A stretch of DNA of 64,000 nt from Brumimicrobium mesophilum (GTDB lineage: Bacteria; Bacteroidota; Bacteroidia; Flavobacteriales_D; Crocinitomicaceae), in contig NZ_PVSS01000003.1 of assembly GCF_003025005.1 (NCBI RefSeq), forward strand, positions 186,001 through 250,000. Reading direction: 5' to 3'. The notes beneath the pieces are model-generated. The model made no database searches. It worked only from the letters and a program-made list of their open reading frames with translations, and was not told the DNA's origin. Of the stretch, positions 18,855 to 28,188 are shown one piece after another; the stretch's first letter is position 1; each line of letters starts with the position of its first letter. The position numbers and the translations under genes are program-made.

Positions 18855-19058
18855 ATGGAAAAGAAGGAAGAGTTAGAAAAAGAAATCAATGAATTGACTA
18901 ATAAATTACGTGATGAAAAGCCAGCTGTTTATGAACATTTAATGGAATCACCACAAACAATTCCCAATGATCAAAATGAAGAAAGCGATGATTTTATTAA
19001 GTCATTAAAAGAATATAAAGAACAATTAGAACAATTATTAAATAAAGACAAAATATAA
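18855..19058 (+). CDS. small coiled-coil protein encoded ahead of Dps
   Basis: A 67-residue acidic, charged protein with heptad-like leucine spacing (LEKEINELTNKL), so probably a coiled coil. I start at the ATG at 18855. The frame also has a TTG at 18822, but the 11 extra residues look non-coding. It ends five bases before the dps start. I do not recognise the family. A role beside Dps is suggested only by the operon-like spacing. Confidence 0.6.
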   Translation: MEKKEELEKEINELTNKLRDEKPAVYEHLMESPQTIPNDQNEESDDFIKSLKEYKEQLEQLLNKDKI

Positions 19059-19063
19059 CAAAA

Positions 19064-19543
19064 ATGAAAGAATTTAAAAGTTTAGGTTTCGATGCAGAAG
19101 AAACCGAAAGTGTAGTGAATAATTTGAATTTGCTATTAGCTAATTTACATGTGCATTATCAAAAATTGCGTAACTATCATTGGAATGTTACTGGAGGAGA
19201 GTTTTTTGATATCCATGAAAAGACAGAGGAAGAATATACTGAGGTTTTCAATGAAATTGATGAAGTAGCAGAAAGAATCAGAGTTTTTGGAGCAACTCCA
19301 TATAGTCTGATGAAAGATTATTTGGAAGTTTCTGAAATCTCAGAAACAGGCACAGATTTAACTTCTAAAGAAATAGTACAAGAGATTTTAAATGATTATG
19401 AAATTTTATTTTCATTTATGGTCGATACAATTGAAGTTGCAAGAGAAATTGGTGATTTATCAACCGATGGTTTGATTACCGGTTTTATGGCAAGAAGAGA
19501 AAAAATGCACTGGATGTGGAGTGCTTTTAGTCAAGAAGACTAA
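19064..19543 (+). CDS. dps: Dps-family ferritin-like protein
   Basis: A 159-residue Dps/Starvation-DNA-binding protein. The ferroxidase signature HYQKLRNYHWNVTGGEFFDIHEKTEEEY has the conserved His and Glu/Asp ligands, followed by EIDEVAERIRVFGATP. Dps dodecamers oxidise Fe(II) with hydrogen peroxide and store iron, and some bind DNA through a lysine-rich tail. A short N-terminal tail is present, but it is not strongly basic. The downstream hairpin acts as terminator. Confidence 0.92.
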   Translation: MKEFKSLGFDAEETESVVNNLNLLLANLHVHYQKLRNYHWNVTGGEFFDIHEKTEEEYTEVFNEIDEVAERIRVFGATPYSLMKDYLEVSEISETGTDLTSKEIVQEILNDYEILFSFMVDTIEVAREIGDLSTDGLITGFMARREKMHWMWSAFSQED

Positions 19544-19555
19544 TAATATAAACAC

Positions 19556-19586
19556 AAAAATGGCGCTTGAAAAAGCGCCATTTTTA
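19556..19586 (+). terminator. terminator between dps and rpe
   Basis: TGGCGCTT (19561-19568) and AAGCGCCA (19573-19580) with a GAAA loop, an A tract before and a T tract after. The symmetric A/T flanks would let it serve both strands, though the rpe stop is about 100 bp away. Confidence 0.8.
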
Positions 19587-19692
19587 TTGTTATTTTAAAA
19601 TGTGATTGAGGATTGTATAGTTCTAGTTTCTTCACAAATATTACCTTTCGTGAAGAAGAGCAATTTATTTTAATACTTTTTTAAACTTATGT

Positions 19693-20343
19693 TTAAAGAG
19701 CTTTCAGTTTTCCGATAGTTTCTACTGGGTTATCAGATCCAAACACAAAACTACCTGCTACAAGTGCATCCGCTCCTGCATCTACCAATAATTTTCCAGT
19801 TTCTAAATTTACTCCACCATCAACTTCGATTAAAGTTTCTGCTTTGGCTTCAGTAATAATACCTTTTAGCGCTCTTACTTTTTCAACAGCTTGTGGAATG
19901 AATTTTTGACCTCCAAAACCCGGATTTACAGACATGATTAAAACTAAATCAATATCGTGAATAATATCTTTTAATAAATCTACTGGAGTATGAGGATTCA
20001 AAGCAACACCTGTTTTCATTCCTGCTGCTTTTATGCGTTGTAAAGTGCGGTGTAAATGAGGACAAGTTTCGTAATGAACAGTTAATATTTCTGCGCCTGC
20101 TTCTTTGAAGTCATCAATATAATCATCTGGTGTTGCAATCATTAAATGAACATCCAAAGGTTTAGTTGCGTGTTTATGAATTGCTTTCATAACAGGTAAA
20201 CCAAAAGATATATTTGGAACAAATTGTCCGTCCATAATATCGATATGAAGCCATTCAGCTGAACTGCTGTTTAGCATTTTTACATCGCGTTCCAGGTTGG
20301 CGAAATCAGCGGATAATACAGAAGGGGAAACGATTGTGCTCAT
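19693..20343 (-). CDS. rpe: ribulose-phosphate 3-epimerase
   Basis: A 216-residue TIM-barrel enzyme interconverting ribulose 5-phosphate and xylulose 5-phosphate in the pentose phosphate and Calvin pathways. The catalytic and metal residues lie in WLHIDIMDGQFVPNISFG (Asp), VHLMIATPDDYID (His), LIMSVNPGFGGQKF (Met/phosphate) and LIEVDGGVN (Asp). Full length. A -7 box candidate lies 17 bp upstream of the ATG. Confidence 0.95.
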   Translation of the reverse strand: MSTIVSPSVLSADFANLERDVKMLNSSSAEWLHIDIMDGQFVPNISFGLPVMKAIHKHATKPLDVHLMIATPDDYIDDFKEAGAEILTVHYETCPHLHRTLQRIKAAGMKTGVALNPHTPVDLLKDIIHDIDLVLIMSVNPGFGGQKFIPQAVEKVRALKGIITEAKAETLIEVDGGVNLETGKLLVDAGADALVAGSFVFGSDNPVETIGKLKAL

Positions 20344-20359
20344 GTTGTTACTTTTTTAA

Positions 20360-20367
20360 CAAAAGTA
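20360..20367 (-). promoter_or_regulatory. probable -7 box of rpe
   Basis: Minus strand TACTTTTG matches TAnnTTTG. No matching TTG is seen at the usual distance. The transcript would have a very short leader. Confidence 0.35.
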
Positions 20368-20453
20368 ATAAAATCTTGGTCGATGGTACCGAATTTTATT
20401 TCGAAATTTATGTATCGGGCGTTTGCAAAACTCCCCTACATACAAATTTTGAA

Positions 20454-22061
20454 CTATAATTCAACAGTCGGTTCACGGAACAATTTATACAATTTTTCTT
20501 CTTTTTTATAAACGTCTTTGAAAAATTGAACCTGCTGAGTGGAATCGTTAATGCCAGCAGTTTGATAAATAATGGTTACGGGGAACTTTTCGCTTAGAAT
20601 CAAATATGTTTCCTTTTGGTTTTCCTTATAGATATCAACTGAATCAATGTATTTGTGATTTTCTGCCGAAAGTATATCTTGAACTAATTTGAATGGTGAA
20701 TCCGTTCTTACACATCCATGACTAAAAGTTCTCACATCTCTAGAAAAAAGACTTTTATTTGGTGTGTCGTGAATATAAATCGAATTTTCATTTGGAAAAA
20801 GCAGTTTTACAAGGCCTAAACTATTTGTTGGACCAGGTTCTTGTCTAACGAAGAATGGGAAATTTCTAGAGCTGTACTTTTTCCAATCTATACTATCTGG
20901 AACTAAAACATTTTTTTCTCTGTCTAAAATTGAATAATTATTTCTTTTCAAATAACTGCTGTCGGTTTTTAATTTAGGCAGAATTTCCTTGCTGGCAATA
21001 GAGTAGGGCACATTCCAATAAGGACTCACCACAATATATTTCATTACAGAAGTGAAAAGCGGAGTTTGATTTCTTTGTGTTCCAATAATCACTTTTGAAG
21101 TATTTAATACTTGGTCGCCATTATATAAATGCAATAAATAACTTGGAATATTAATTGTGATTAATTTACCACCAATTAATGAGTCGGGTAAATCTCTCAT
21201 TTTGTCTAGTGTAATAACACCTTTGATGAAACGTGAATAGTTTGTCTCTAACAAAGCCTCCATTGTATTTTTACCTAGTTTTGCATCAGTATTTAACCCA
21301 TTCATAAGCTGAAAAGATTGTAATTCTACTTTCAATTGATTTGTATCGGTAATCCTTTCTGGGATAAAATTTCTACTCAATAATTGATTATTTACAAAAA
21401 CGAAAGCCATACTATCTTCAGGCGTTTTTAAGTAAATATTTTCATTGATCTTATTTTCTACTCCATATTTCGAGGTAAATTGATTTAAGGCATAGTGCAA
21501 TTGGATCAATCTCGAATTTTTCTCCTTATATTTTATTAAGTGATCTATCCATGAATCGGAAGTTTTCTTTTCCTTTATAAAATTCAAAAATTGCTCTGGA
21601 GAAATCAATTGTATTCTATTTAAAGAATTATTCTTGTAGTCAATTAAAGTTGTATCCTTTAATGCAAGGAATTCTGCACTTCTTAATACAACCCTAATTT
21701 CTTTGGATTCTAAACTTTCATTTGCTTGAAAAGACACATTTGATAAAAATCCTATGGGCAAATTTAAGGCAATCTCTGAATTCAGATAGTTGAAAAAATC
21801 TTCTATTGAATCGGGCAGTTTTCCATTCTCAATCCATATCGATTTATTGTTTATAGAATTGTAAAATTGGATAGCCCAATCTTTATCTGATTTGCTGATA
21901 TTCAGAGTTTCTATAGTTAAATTATTAATCGTTGTATTTATTTGGCTTGATTTTTCTGTTTCATTTAGTTCCTTTTCATTAATTTCAGCACCCGAGCCGC
22001 ATTTAATGAATAAATGAGTCATTAATATGAACAGAAGTAGAAGTGTAATTTTGTTTTTCAT
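20454..22061 (-). CDS. L,D-transpeptidase (YcbB/LdtD-like), secreted
   Basis: A 535-residue cell-wall enzyme expected in the periplasm. The N-terminus (MKNKITLLLLFILMTHLFIKCG) is a signal peptide, perhaps with a cysteine lipidation site, although Lys before the Cys is atypical. A peptidoglycan-binding-like region spans about 240-275. The YkuD domain is 298-470 with catalytic Cys450 in SHGCVRTDSPF and His431/His448. YcbB-type enzymes make 3-3 cross-links in peptidoglycan or attach lipoproteins. A divergent rhomboid protease gene lies upstream. Confidence 0.85.
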   Translation of the reverse strand: MKNKITLLLLFILMTHLFIKCGSGAEINEKELNETEKSSQINTTINNLTIETLNISKSDKDWAIQFYNSINNKSIWIENGKLPDSIEDFFNYLNSEIALNLPIGFLSNVSFQANESLESKEIRVVLRSAEFLALKDTTLIDYKNNSLNRIQLISPEQFLNFIKEKKTSDSWIDHLIKYKEKNSRLIQLHYALNQFTSKYGVENKINENIYLKTPEDSMAFVFVNNQLLSRNFIPERITDTNQLKVELQSFQLMNGLNTDAKLGKNTMEALLETNYSRFIKGVITLDKMRDLPDSLIGGKLITINIPSYLLHLYNGDQVLNTSKVIIGTQRNQTPLFTSVMKYIVVSPYWNVPYSIASKEILPKLKTDSSYLKRNNYSILDREKNVLVPDSIDWKKYSSRNFPFFVRQEPGPTNSLGLVKLLFPNENSIYIHDTPNKSLFSRDVRTFSHGCVRTDSPFKLVQDILSAENHKYIDSVDIYKENQKETYLILSEKFPVTIIYQTAGINDSTQQVQFFKDVYKKEEKLYKLFREPTVEL

Positions 22062-22137
22062 ATAGTTCGGTTACTTTGTGAAAATAGAGCTTTTTTTATT
22101 AATATTTAGAACCCTTAGGAAAGGTTAACAAACATTT

Positions 22138-22767
22138 ATGAATTTATTAAATTCCCCAGTTACATTAATTATAATTGTAGCTACAGTTTTGTGGTCATTA
22201 CGTGCGTTTAAAGACGCTGAACTTAAATATAAATGGATTTTCTATCCGTATAAAGTAAAAAGAGAGAAGGAGTATTCACGCATAATTTCACATGTTTTTA
22301 TTCATGGAGATACAATGCATCTTATATTTAATATGTTTGTTTTGTTTTCTTTTGGTAGAATAATGGAATATATTTTTGTTGATTATTTTGGTCAAGGCTT
22401 AGGTAGTTTACATTTCCTCTTACTTTATTTTCTAGGTGGATTAGCAGCATCGGTTTGGCCATATTTGAGAAACCAAGATAATCCTAATTATTTGAGTTTA
22501 GGAGCTTCAGGTGCAGTTTCTGCAGTATTATTCGCTTCAATTCTGTGGATGCCAGAAGGAGGGATTTACTTGATGTTCATTCCGTTTGAAATTCCAGCTT
22601 GGTTATTTGGAATTTTATATTTGGGATTTGAATATTATATGAGTAAGAAAGGAGGTTCAGGAATAGCTCATGATGCTCATTTCGGAGGGGCTGTTTTTGG
22701 AATTATTTATGTTTTGCTAATCAACTTCAGCAAAGGACCTGCATTTTTTGAATATATATTTAGTTAA
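22138..22767 (+). CDS. rhomboid-family intramembrane serine protease
   Basis: A 209-residue polytopic protein with a likely six-helix core. Catalytic Ser124 is in LSLGASGAVSAV (GxSG motif) and His181 is in IAHDAHFGGAVFG. The helix 2 signature HVFIHGDTMHLIFNMFVLFSFG is also present. Rhomboids cleave single-span membrane proteins within the bilayer. The substrate is unknown. The class IV aminotransferase gene begins two bases after its stop. Confidence 0.92.
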   Translation: MNLLNSPVTLIIIVATVLWSLRAFKDAELKYKWIFYPYKVKREKEYSRIISHVFIHGDTMHLIFNMFVLFSFGRIMEYIFVDYFGQGLGSLHFLLLYFLGGLAASVWPYLRNQDNPNYLSLGASGAVSAVLFASILWMPEGGIYLMFIPFEIPAWLFGILYLGFEYYMSKKGGSGIAHDAHFGGAVFGIIYVLLINFSKGPAFFEYIFS

Positions 22768-22768
22768 C

Positions 22769-23635
22769 ATGGAAACAAATTTTGTAAATAATAATGGAAA
22801 TTTAATGGAGAATAATGGTCCAACCTTATCTTCAGCAAATCGCGGACATCTATATGGAGACGGATTATTTGAAAGTATTCGGATCCTTAAAGGAAAACCA
22901 ATCAACGTTGAGATTCATGTATTGAGACTTATTGAAGGGATGAATGTCTTGAAGATGAGATTACCAAATTATTTTACCATTGACTTTTTTAGAGAAAAAA
23001 TTGAAGAATTAATTAAAAAATCTCAAATCAATGAAGGTGGGCGAGTACGGTTATCTATTGATAGAGCAAGTGGAGGAACATATAAACCAGACACAAATGA
23101 AGTTACCTACTATATTGAAGCATATCCGATTGAACACAATGAATTTACACTTAACCAAAAAGGATTAGAAGTTGATTTGTATACCGCTGTTCGGAAGCCT
23201 AACAACATTTTTTCAAATTTTAAAACGAAAAATGGTTTGGTTTATGTCATGGGAGCAATTGAAGCCAAAGAAAAAGGTTTGGACGACTTATTAATCACCG
23301 ATGAAAAAGGAAATGTTTTAGAAAGTACAAATTCCAACTTGTTTCTAGTGAGTAATGGTGTGTTATACACTCCCGGATTAGATGAAGGCTGTTTGGCTGG
23401 AACAATGCGAATGACCATCATTAATTTGGCTATTGAAAATAAAGTGAAAGTTTATGAATCAACAATTACCCCACAAAATATTTTAATTGCAGATGAAATA
23501 TTTTTAACCAATGCCATCAATGGAGTAGTGTGGGTAAGTGGATATAGAACGAAAAGATACATGAACAATAACTCCAAATTGTTTGTTAGTCTTCTCAACA
23601 ATCATTATTCAAATAAAACAATAGAAAAGGAATGA
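22769..23635 (+). CDS. aminotransferase class IV protein (PabC/IlvE fold)
   Basis: A 288-residue fold-type IV PLP enzyme. YGDGLFESIRILKGKP is the N-terminal signature, the PLP lysine is in SNFKTKNGLVYVM, and VLESTNSNLFLVSNGVLYTPGLDEGCLAGTMR carries the phosphate-binding residues. The ATG at 22769 is preferred over a TTG at 22748, which would lie inside the rhomboid gene. The family includes 4-amino-4-deoxychorismate lyase, branched-chain aminotransferase and D-amino-acid aminotransferase. The size and motifs favour the lyase group, but I would not assign a symbol. It overlaps the next gene by 4 bp. Confidence 0.8.
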   Translation: METNFVNNNGNLMENNGPTLSSANRGHLYGDGLFESIRILKGKPINVEIHVLRLIEGMNVLKMRLPNYFTIDFFREKIEELIKKSQINEGGRVRLSIDRASGGTYKPDTNEVTYYIEAYPIEHNEFTLNQKGLEVDLYTAVRKPNNIFSNFKTKNGLVYVMGAIEAKEKGLDDLLITDEKGNVLESTNSNLFLVSNGVLYTPGLDEGCLAGTMRMTIINLAIENKVKVYESTITPQNILIADEIFLTNAINGVVWVSGYRTKRYMNNNSKLFVSLLNNHYSNKTIEKE

Positions 23636-24165
23636 AAATAATAGGTTTTGCAGGAAGTAACAGTTCTCAATCGATTAATAAGCAATTGGTTCAATTTACA
23701 CTGGATCAAATAGAATCGATTGAAACAGAATGGGTAGATATTACGGATTATGCATTACCCGTTTTTGGGGTGGACTTAGAGGAAGAAGAAGGCTATCCAG
23801 ATAATATTAAAAAGTTTCTAGACAAAATTCAAAGCGCTGATGGATTAATTGTTTCATTGGCTGAGCACAACGGTTCTTATACCGTAGCAGCGAAAAACCT
23901 CTTAGATTGGTGTTCAAGGTTTCAAACTAAGTTTTTTAAAAATATCCCGATGCTTTTAATGGGAACTTCACCCGGAGGTTATGGAGCTAAGAATGTTCTC
24001 GGAGCAGCTGAACAACGTTTTCCTAAGTTTGGAGCTAACCTAATTGCAATTTATTCTTTACCATCATTTAATGATAATTTCACACCAGAAACCGGGATTA
24101 TTGATTTAGAGTTAAAGAAAGAACATGAAAAGTGTGTTGAGCAGTTGATAAATACTATTTCTTGA
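23632..24165 (+). CDS. NADPH-dependent FMN reductase family protein
   Basis: A 177-residue flavodoxin-like protein. The N-terminal FAGSNSSQSINKQLVQF is the FMN phosphate-binding loop, and LIVSLAEHNGSYTVAAKNLLDWCSR is the conserved substrate/flavin region of the family (compare azoreductase YieF/ChrR: PEYNxSxPGxLKNAIDW). It probably transfers electrons from NAD(P)H to quinones or other acceptors. The start overlaps the aminotransferase stop by four bases, so the two are translationally coupled. Confidence 0.82.
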   Translation: MKIIGFAGSNSSQSINKQLVQFTLDQIESIETEWVDITDYALPVFGVDLEEEEGYPDNIKKFLDKIQSADGLIVSLAEHNGSYTVAAKNLLDWCSRFQTKFFKNIPMLLMGTSPGGYGAKNVLGAAEQRFPKFGANLIAIYSLPSFNDNFTPETGIIDLELKKEHEKCVEQLINTIS

Positions 24166-24183
24166 TTTTGACTATTGTTTTTT

Positions 24184-24296
24184 GGGGGTATTTTTTGAGT
24201 ATTGTCTGTTTTTTGTTGATTTACCCCTAATTTTTTTGAGTATTTCAAAAAAAATAAATTTTTATAAAAATCTTTCGATTGAAAATTCTATTTTTG
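24184..24296 (+). promoter_or_regulatory. glutamine synthetase upstream region
   Basis: TATTTTTG at 24289-24296 is a -7 box match 20 bp before the glnN start. Upstream, a 12-13 base direct repeat (TTTTTTGAGTATT, near 24191 and 24233) is combined with an inverted GGGGTA/TACCCC pair (24185-24190 and 24222-24227). These could be binding sites of a nitrogen regulator, but this is speculative. Confidence 0.35.
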
Positions 24297-24315
24297 TCCA
24301 AACAAAATTAGAACT

Positions 24316-26499
24316 ATGTCATCTGTTAGAAAAAGTGCGTACCAAGATGTTTTACATCGTGAAGTAAAAAAGTTCGAATGGACTGGGAAAATTTCGGAGA
24401 AATTCGGAGAAAATGTTTTTTATGAAGATAAAATGCGTGAATACCTTCCAGAGCAAGCTTATAAATCTATTAAAAGTGCAATTCAACACGGTACAAAGAT
24501 TGACCGTAATATTGCAGATGTAGCAGCTTCAGCAATGAAGGAATGGGCTTTAGAAAAAGGAGCAACACATTATACACATTGGTTTCAACCTTTGACAGGA
24601 GCAACAGCAGAGAAACATGATGCCTTCTTTAAACCAATCGCACCAGGTCGTGCAATTGAACAGTTCAGTGGAGATTTATTAGTTCAACAAGAACCAGATG
24701 CTTCTTCTTTTCCGAATGGAGGGATTCGTAATACTTTCGAAGCAAGAGGTTATACAGCATGGGATCCATCTTCCCCAGCATTCGTAATAGACAGCACTTT
24801 ATGTATTCCAACAATTTTCATAGCTTATACAGGTGAAGCTTTGGATTACAAAATGCCTTTGTTGAAAGCATTAAACGCAATTGATAAAGCAGCTGTTGAT
24901 GTTTGTAAGTATTTTGATAAAAACGTATCTAAAGTAATCGCAACTCTAGGTTGGGAACAAGAATATTTTTTAATTGACAAAGCATTTTTTAATGCGCGTC
25001 CAGATTTGATGATGACAGGACGTGTTCTTTTTGGGCATCCACCAGCAAAAGGTCAACAATTAGATGATCATTATTTTGGTTCTATTCCAGCGAGAATTAC
25101 GAATTTCATGCGTGAGTTCGAAATGGAAGCTATCCGTTTAGGTATTCCAGTTACTACTCGTCACAACGAAGTTGCGCCAAATCAATTTGAATGTGCTCCA
25201 ATTTTCGAAGAATGTAATTTAGCGAATGACCACAATTTACTATTGATGGATTTATTGGAAAAAGTTGCAAGAAGACATGATTTTAGAGTTGTTTTACACG
25301 AAAAACCATTTCCAGGATTAAACGGATCAGGTAAACACAATAACTGGGCTTTAGCTACAGATACTGGGGTTAACTTATTGTCTCCAGGAAAAAATCCAAA
25401 AAGTAACTTACAGTTCTTAACGTTTTTGGTAAACACATTAAAAGCGATTCACGAACATTCAGATATGTTGAGAGCTTCAATTGCAAGTGCATCAAACGAT
25501 CACCGTTTAGGAGGTCACGAAGCACCACCAGCAATTGTTTCGGCATTTATTGGTTCGCATTTAACATCTTTGCTTGATGATCTAGAAAAGAACATCAAAG
25601 CAGGTAAAATGACACCAGCTGATAAAACAGAATTAAAATTAAATATTGGGAAAATTCCACAAATCTTGTTGGACAATACCGATAGAAATAGAACTTCTCC
25701 ATTTGCATTCACAGGAAACAAATTTGAATACCGCGCTGTGGGTTCATTAGCAAACTGTGCACAACCAATGATTACAATCAACACGATTATTGCGAGACAA
25801 TTGCAATTGTTTAAAGTTGCTGTTGATAAAAGAATTGAAGATGGAAACGGGAAAGATGAAGCAATTCTTAAAGAACTTCAAAAATTAATTAAAGAATCAA
25901 AAGATATTCGTTTTGAAGGAAACGGTTACGGTGAGGAATGGGTTATTGAAGCAGAGAAAAGAGGATTGAGTAACCTTAAAGATACACCAAGTGCATTGAA
26001 AGTATGGGAACGTCAAGACGTGATCGATGTTTTCGAAAAAATGGAAGTATTTACAAAAAGAGAATTACTTGCTCGGCAAGAAATTGAATACGAAAAATAC
26101 ATCATGCGCATTCAAATTGAATCGCGTTTGATCAGTGATTTAACTCAAAACCACGTAATTCCAGTAGTTGTAGAGTACCAAAATAAATTGATCCAAAACA
26201 TTCAAGGACTTCAATCAGTTCTTGGTGATGAAGCAGGTCAAGGAACAACAGCTCAAAAAGGAATTTTGATTGATTTGTCTATGCACATGAACAAAATGCA
26301 AGAATTTTCTCGCACAATGTTAGAAAACAGAAAGCAAGCCAATAAAATTGAAGACATCGCTGAAAGAGCAGAAGCATACCGCGATACGGTAAAGGTTTTC
26401 TTTAGTCAGATTTCGTATCACACAGATAAATTAGAAATTTTAGTTGATGATGAGATGTGGCCTTTCCCTAAGTTGAGAGAGATGTTATTTACAAGCTAG
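24316..26499 (+). CDS. glnN: glutamine synthetase type III
   Basis: A 727-residue ATP-dependent ammonia-assimilating enzyme, dodecameric in this class. Its length is typical of GSIII, about 250 residues more than GSI. The active-site region includes CAPIFEECNLANDHNLLLMDLLE, then GLNGSGKHNNWALATDTGVN, with RNRTSPFAFTGNKFEYRAVGS providing the conserved Arg and Asn-Lys-Phe-Glu residues. VGSLANCAQPMITINTI is a hallmark of the type. GSIII is common in Bacteroidota and cyanobacteria. The start ATG follows a -7 box by 20 bp. A terminator follows at 26673. Confidence 0.96.
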   Translation: MSSVRKSAYQDVLHREVKKFEWTGKISEKFGENVFYEDKMREYLPEQAYKSIKSAIQHGTKIDRNIADVAASAMKEWALEKGATHYTHWFQPLTGATAEKHDAFFKPIAPGRAIEQFSGDLLVQQEPDASSFPNGGIRNTFEARGYTAWDPSSPAFVIDSTLCIPTIFIAYTGEALDYKMPLLKALNAIDKAAVDVCKYFDKNVSKVIATLGWEQEYFLIDKAFFNARPDLMMTGRVLFGHPPAKGQQLDDHYFGSIPARITNFMREFEMEAIRLGIPVTTRHNEVAPNQFECAPIFEECNLANDHNLLLMDLLEKVARRHDFRVVLHEKPFPGLNGSGKHNNWALATDTGVNLLSPGKNPKSNLQFLTFLVNTLKAIHEHSDMLRASIASASNDHRLGGHEAPPAIVSAFIGSHLTSLLDDLEKNIKAGKMTPADKTELKLNIGKIPQILLDNTDRNRTSPFAFTGNKFEYRAVGSLANCAQPMITINTIIARQLQLFKVAVDKRIEDGNGKDEAILKELQKLIKESKDIRFEGNGYGEEWVIEAEKRGLSNLKDTPSALKVWERQDVIDVFEKMEVFTKRELLARQEIEYEKYIMRIQIESRLISDLTQNHVIPVVVEYQNKLIQNIQGLQSVLGDEAGQGTTAQKGILIDLSMHMNKMQEFSRTMLENRKQANKIEDIAERAEAYRDTVKVFFSQISYHTDKLEILVDDEMWPFPKLREMLFTS

Positions 26500-26672
26500 T
26501 GTTTTGCTATAAAGTTTCAAATACGTCGTTTTGCTCGTATTAAATTTCAATCACTTATATAAATAAGCTCATGAAATTAAAAGGTTCACAAGAATAGTCT
26601 TTGTAACTTTCTATGCAAAACTCAGAATAATGTTTGAATAAAAGGTTTATAGAAACTAGATATTGGAATAGA

Positions 26673-26706
26673 AGCAGAGGTACTTAGGTATTTCTGCTTT
26701 TTTTTT
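26673..26706 (+). terminator. Rho-independent terminator of glnN
   Basis: AGCAGAGGTAC (26673-26683) pairs with GTATTTCTGCT (26688-26698) over 11 pairs with two G-U, loop TTAG, followed by eight T. It lies 174 bp past the stop. Confidence 0.75.
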
Positions 26707-26901
26707 GGCTGCCATTATCTGTCTACAATTTCAAGATTTTTCATGAATTTGCTACCTTGTCTATTTTAAAAAGGAGCTTCTACTGTCGCTCTTTTAAAAA
26801 TGACAAATGTGCAATTCATTTCATCATGCTTTCCATTTCCATCAGGGCAGAAGAGGAGAATCCCTTTTGCCTAATCGCTGAATCCTAATTATACCAGACT
26901 G

Positions 26902-26933
26902 CTAGCCGTTTATAACGGTTAATAAACGACTAG
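26902..26933. repeat. 12-bp inverted repeat with alternative inner hairpin
   Basis: CTAGCCGTTTAT (26902-26913) and ATAAACGACTAG (26922-26933), one mismatch, 8-nt spacer. An alternative smaller hairpin CCGTT/AACGG lies at 26906-26918. It has no T tract and no obvious neighbour gene role. Confidence 0.5.
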
Positions 26934-27044
26934 TTTTGAACATTTTTTATCAAACTAAGCAGATGCTCGTTTAATAGTATTCAACTTGTTATCCGAAAAC
27001 GAGAATTTTACTTAATTTGCAAGGCATAAAGAGAATTTAAGAAT

Positions 27045-27485
27045 ATGACAATCCAAGACTACATCGACAACATTGCAGAAGATAAAAAAGAAGCTTTCCT
27101 CAAACTACAAAAAACCATTCAAGATAATATTCCAAAAGGATTTGAAGAAACCGTCATCTATAAAATGGTTGGATATGTGGTGCCAAAAGAAACTTATCCT
27201 GCAGGTTATCATTGCGACACTTCATTGCCGTTGCCTTTTATTAATATCGCAGCCCAAAAGAATTTTATAGCCGTTTACCACATGGGGATTTATGCGAATC
27301 CAGAATTACTTGCTTGGTTCGTTGAAGAATATCCAAAACACGCCAAAACAAAACTTGATATGGGAAAAAGCTGTATTCGTTTCAAAAAAATGAATGATGT
27401 TCCATATGAATTGGTTGGTGAATTGATGAAGAAAATGACTGTAGAGGATTGGATTGGGATTTATGAAGGAGCAGTGAAGAGGTGA
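27045..27485 (+). CDS. DUF1801 domain-containing protein
   Basis: A 146-residue protein with the DUF1801/YdhG-like fold: YIDNIAEDKKEAFLKLQKTIQDNIPKG, an aromatic VIYKMVGYVVPKET, then IAAQKNFIAVYHMGI and DMGKSCIRFKK, with a central WF. The function of the family is not established. It is full length. The preceding 545 bp is mostly non-coding and the LemA gene follows 157 bp downstream. Confidence 0.8.
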   Translation: MTIQDYIDNIAEDKKEAFLKLQKTIQDNIPKGFEETVIYKMVGYVVPKETYPAGYHCDTSLPLPFINIAAQKNFIAVYHMGIYANPELLAWFVEEYPKHAKTKLDMGKSCIRFKKMNDVPYELVGELMKKMTVEDWIGIYEGAVKR

Positions 27486-27642
27486 GCAATTGTGATCATA
27501 TAAGATTATACATTTTAATCCTCATTCCAAGCCTTAACTTTGATTTACTAATGGAAATATGGCATCAATTCTGAAATTAGAAATGAATTTTGAATAAAGA
27601 AAAGACCTATCCACATAAAAACAAAATCCTTACTTTTACTTC

Positions 27643-28188
27643 ATGTATTTTATTATTTCTTTCTCCACGCTGATTGTAATTCTCCTTATTCTTACATGGA
27701 TTATCTACAATCGACTCATTACTGCTCGTGAATCTGTAAAGGAAGCACTTTCAGGAATTGATGTTCAACTCAAAAAGCGTTTTGAATTAATTCCTAAACT
27801 TGTGGAAATGGTGAAGGGATACAGCAATTATGAAGCTGATTTGTTTAAGAAAGTAACTTCAATGCGCTCTTCAAAAGATAATGAAATGTTGCAGAAAGAG
27901 AAAGAGGATGCAGGATTGAACTTGGTGAGTCGCTCGATTAAAGTCACTTTTGAAAATTATCCACAGCTTAAAGCAAATGAGAATTTTTTGGAATTGATGA
28001 AGGAACTTACAAAGGTGGAAGATGAATTGGCGATGTCGAGAAGATATTTGAACGGAACTATTCGGGACTTTAATACAAAAATTGGAATTTTTCCAAATAA
28101 TATATTAGCAGGACCCTTCGGATTTAAAGAACGTTCTTTTTACGAGATTGAGTCTTTTGAACGTGAACCACAAAAAATATTCGAATGA
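27643..28188 (+). CDS. LemA family protein
   Basis: A 181-residue protein with one N-terminal transmembrane helix (about 2-24, IISFSTLIVILLILTWIIY) and a long coiled-coil helical body (ARESVKEALSGIDVQLKKRFELIPKLVEMVKGY). LemA proteins sit in the inner membrane with the helical domain outside, and often associate with DUF2207 proteins, as here. The stop overlaps the next start by four bases (ATGA), so the two are coupled. Confidence 0.88.
   Translation: MYFIISFSTLIVILLILTWIIYNRLITARESVKEALSGIDVQLKKRFELIPKLVEMVKGYSNYEADLFKKVTSMRSSKDNEMLQKEKEDAGLNLVSRSIKVTFENYPQLKANENFLELMKELTKVEDELAMSRRYLNGTIRDFNTKIGIFPNNILAGPFGFKERSFYEIESFEREPQKIFE

Larger units (their letters stand above)
26500..27044. other. 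intergenic region with a terminator and a second hairpin
   Basis: Holds the glnN terminator at 26673-26706 and a palindromic hairpin at 26902-26933. The rest is AT-rich, without a recognisable open frame, promoter pair or repeat. TAATTTG at 27014-27020 just before the DUF1801 gene is one base short of a -7 box. Confidence 0.5.
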
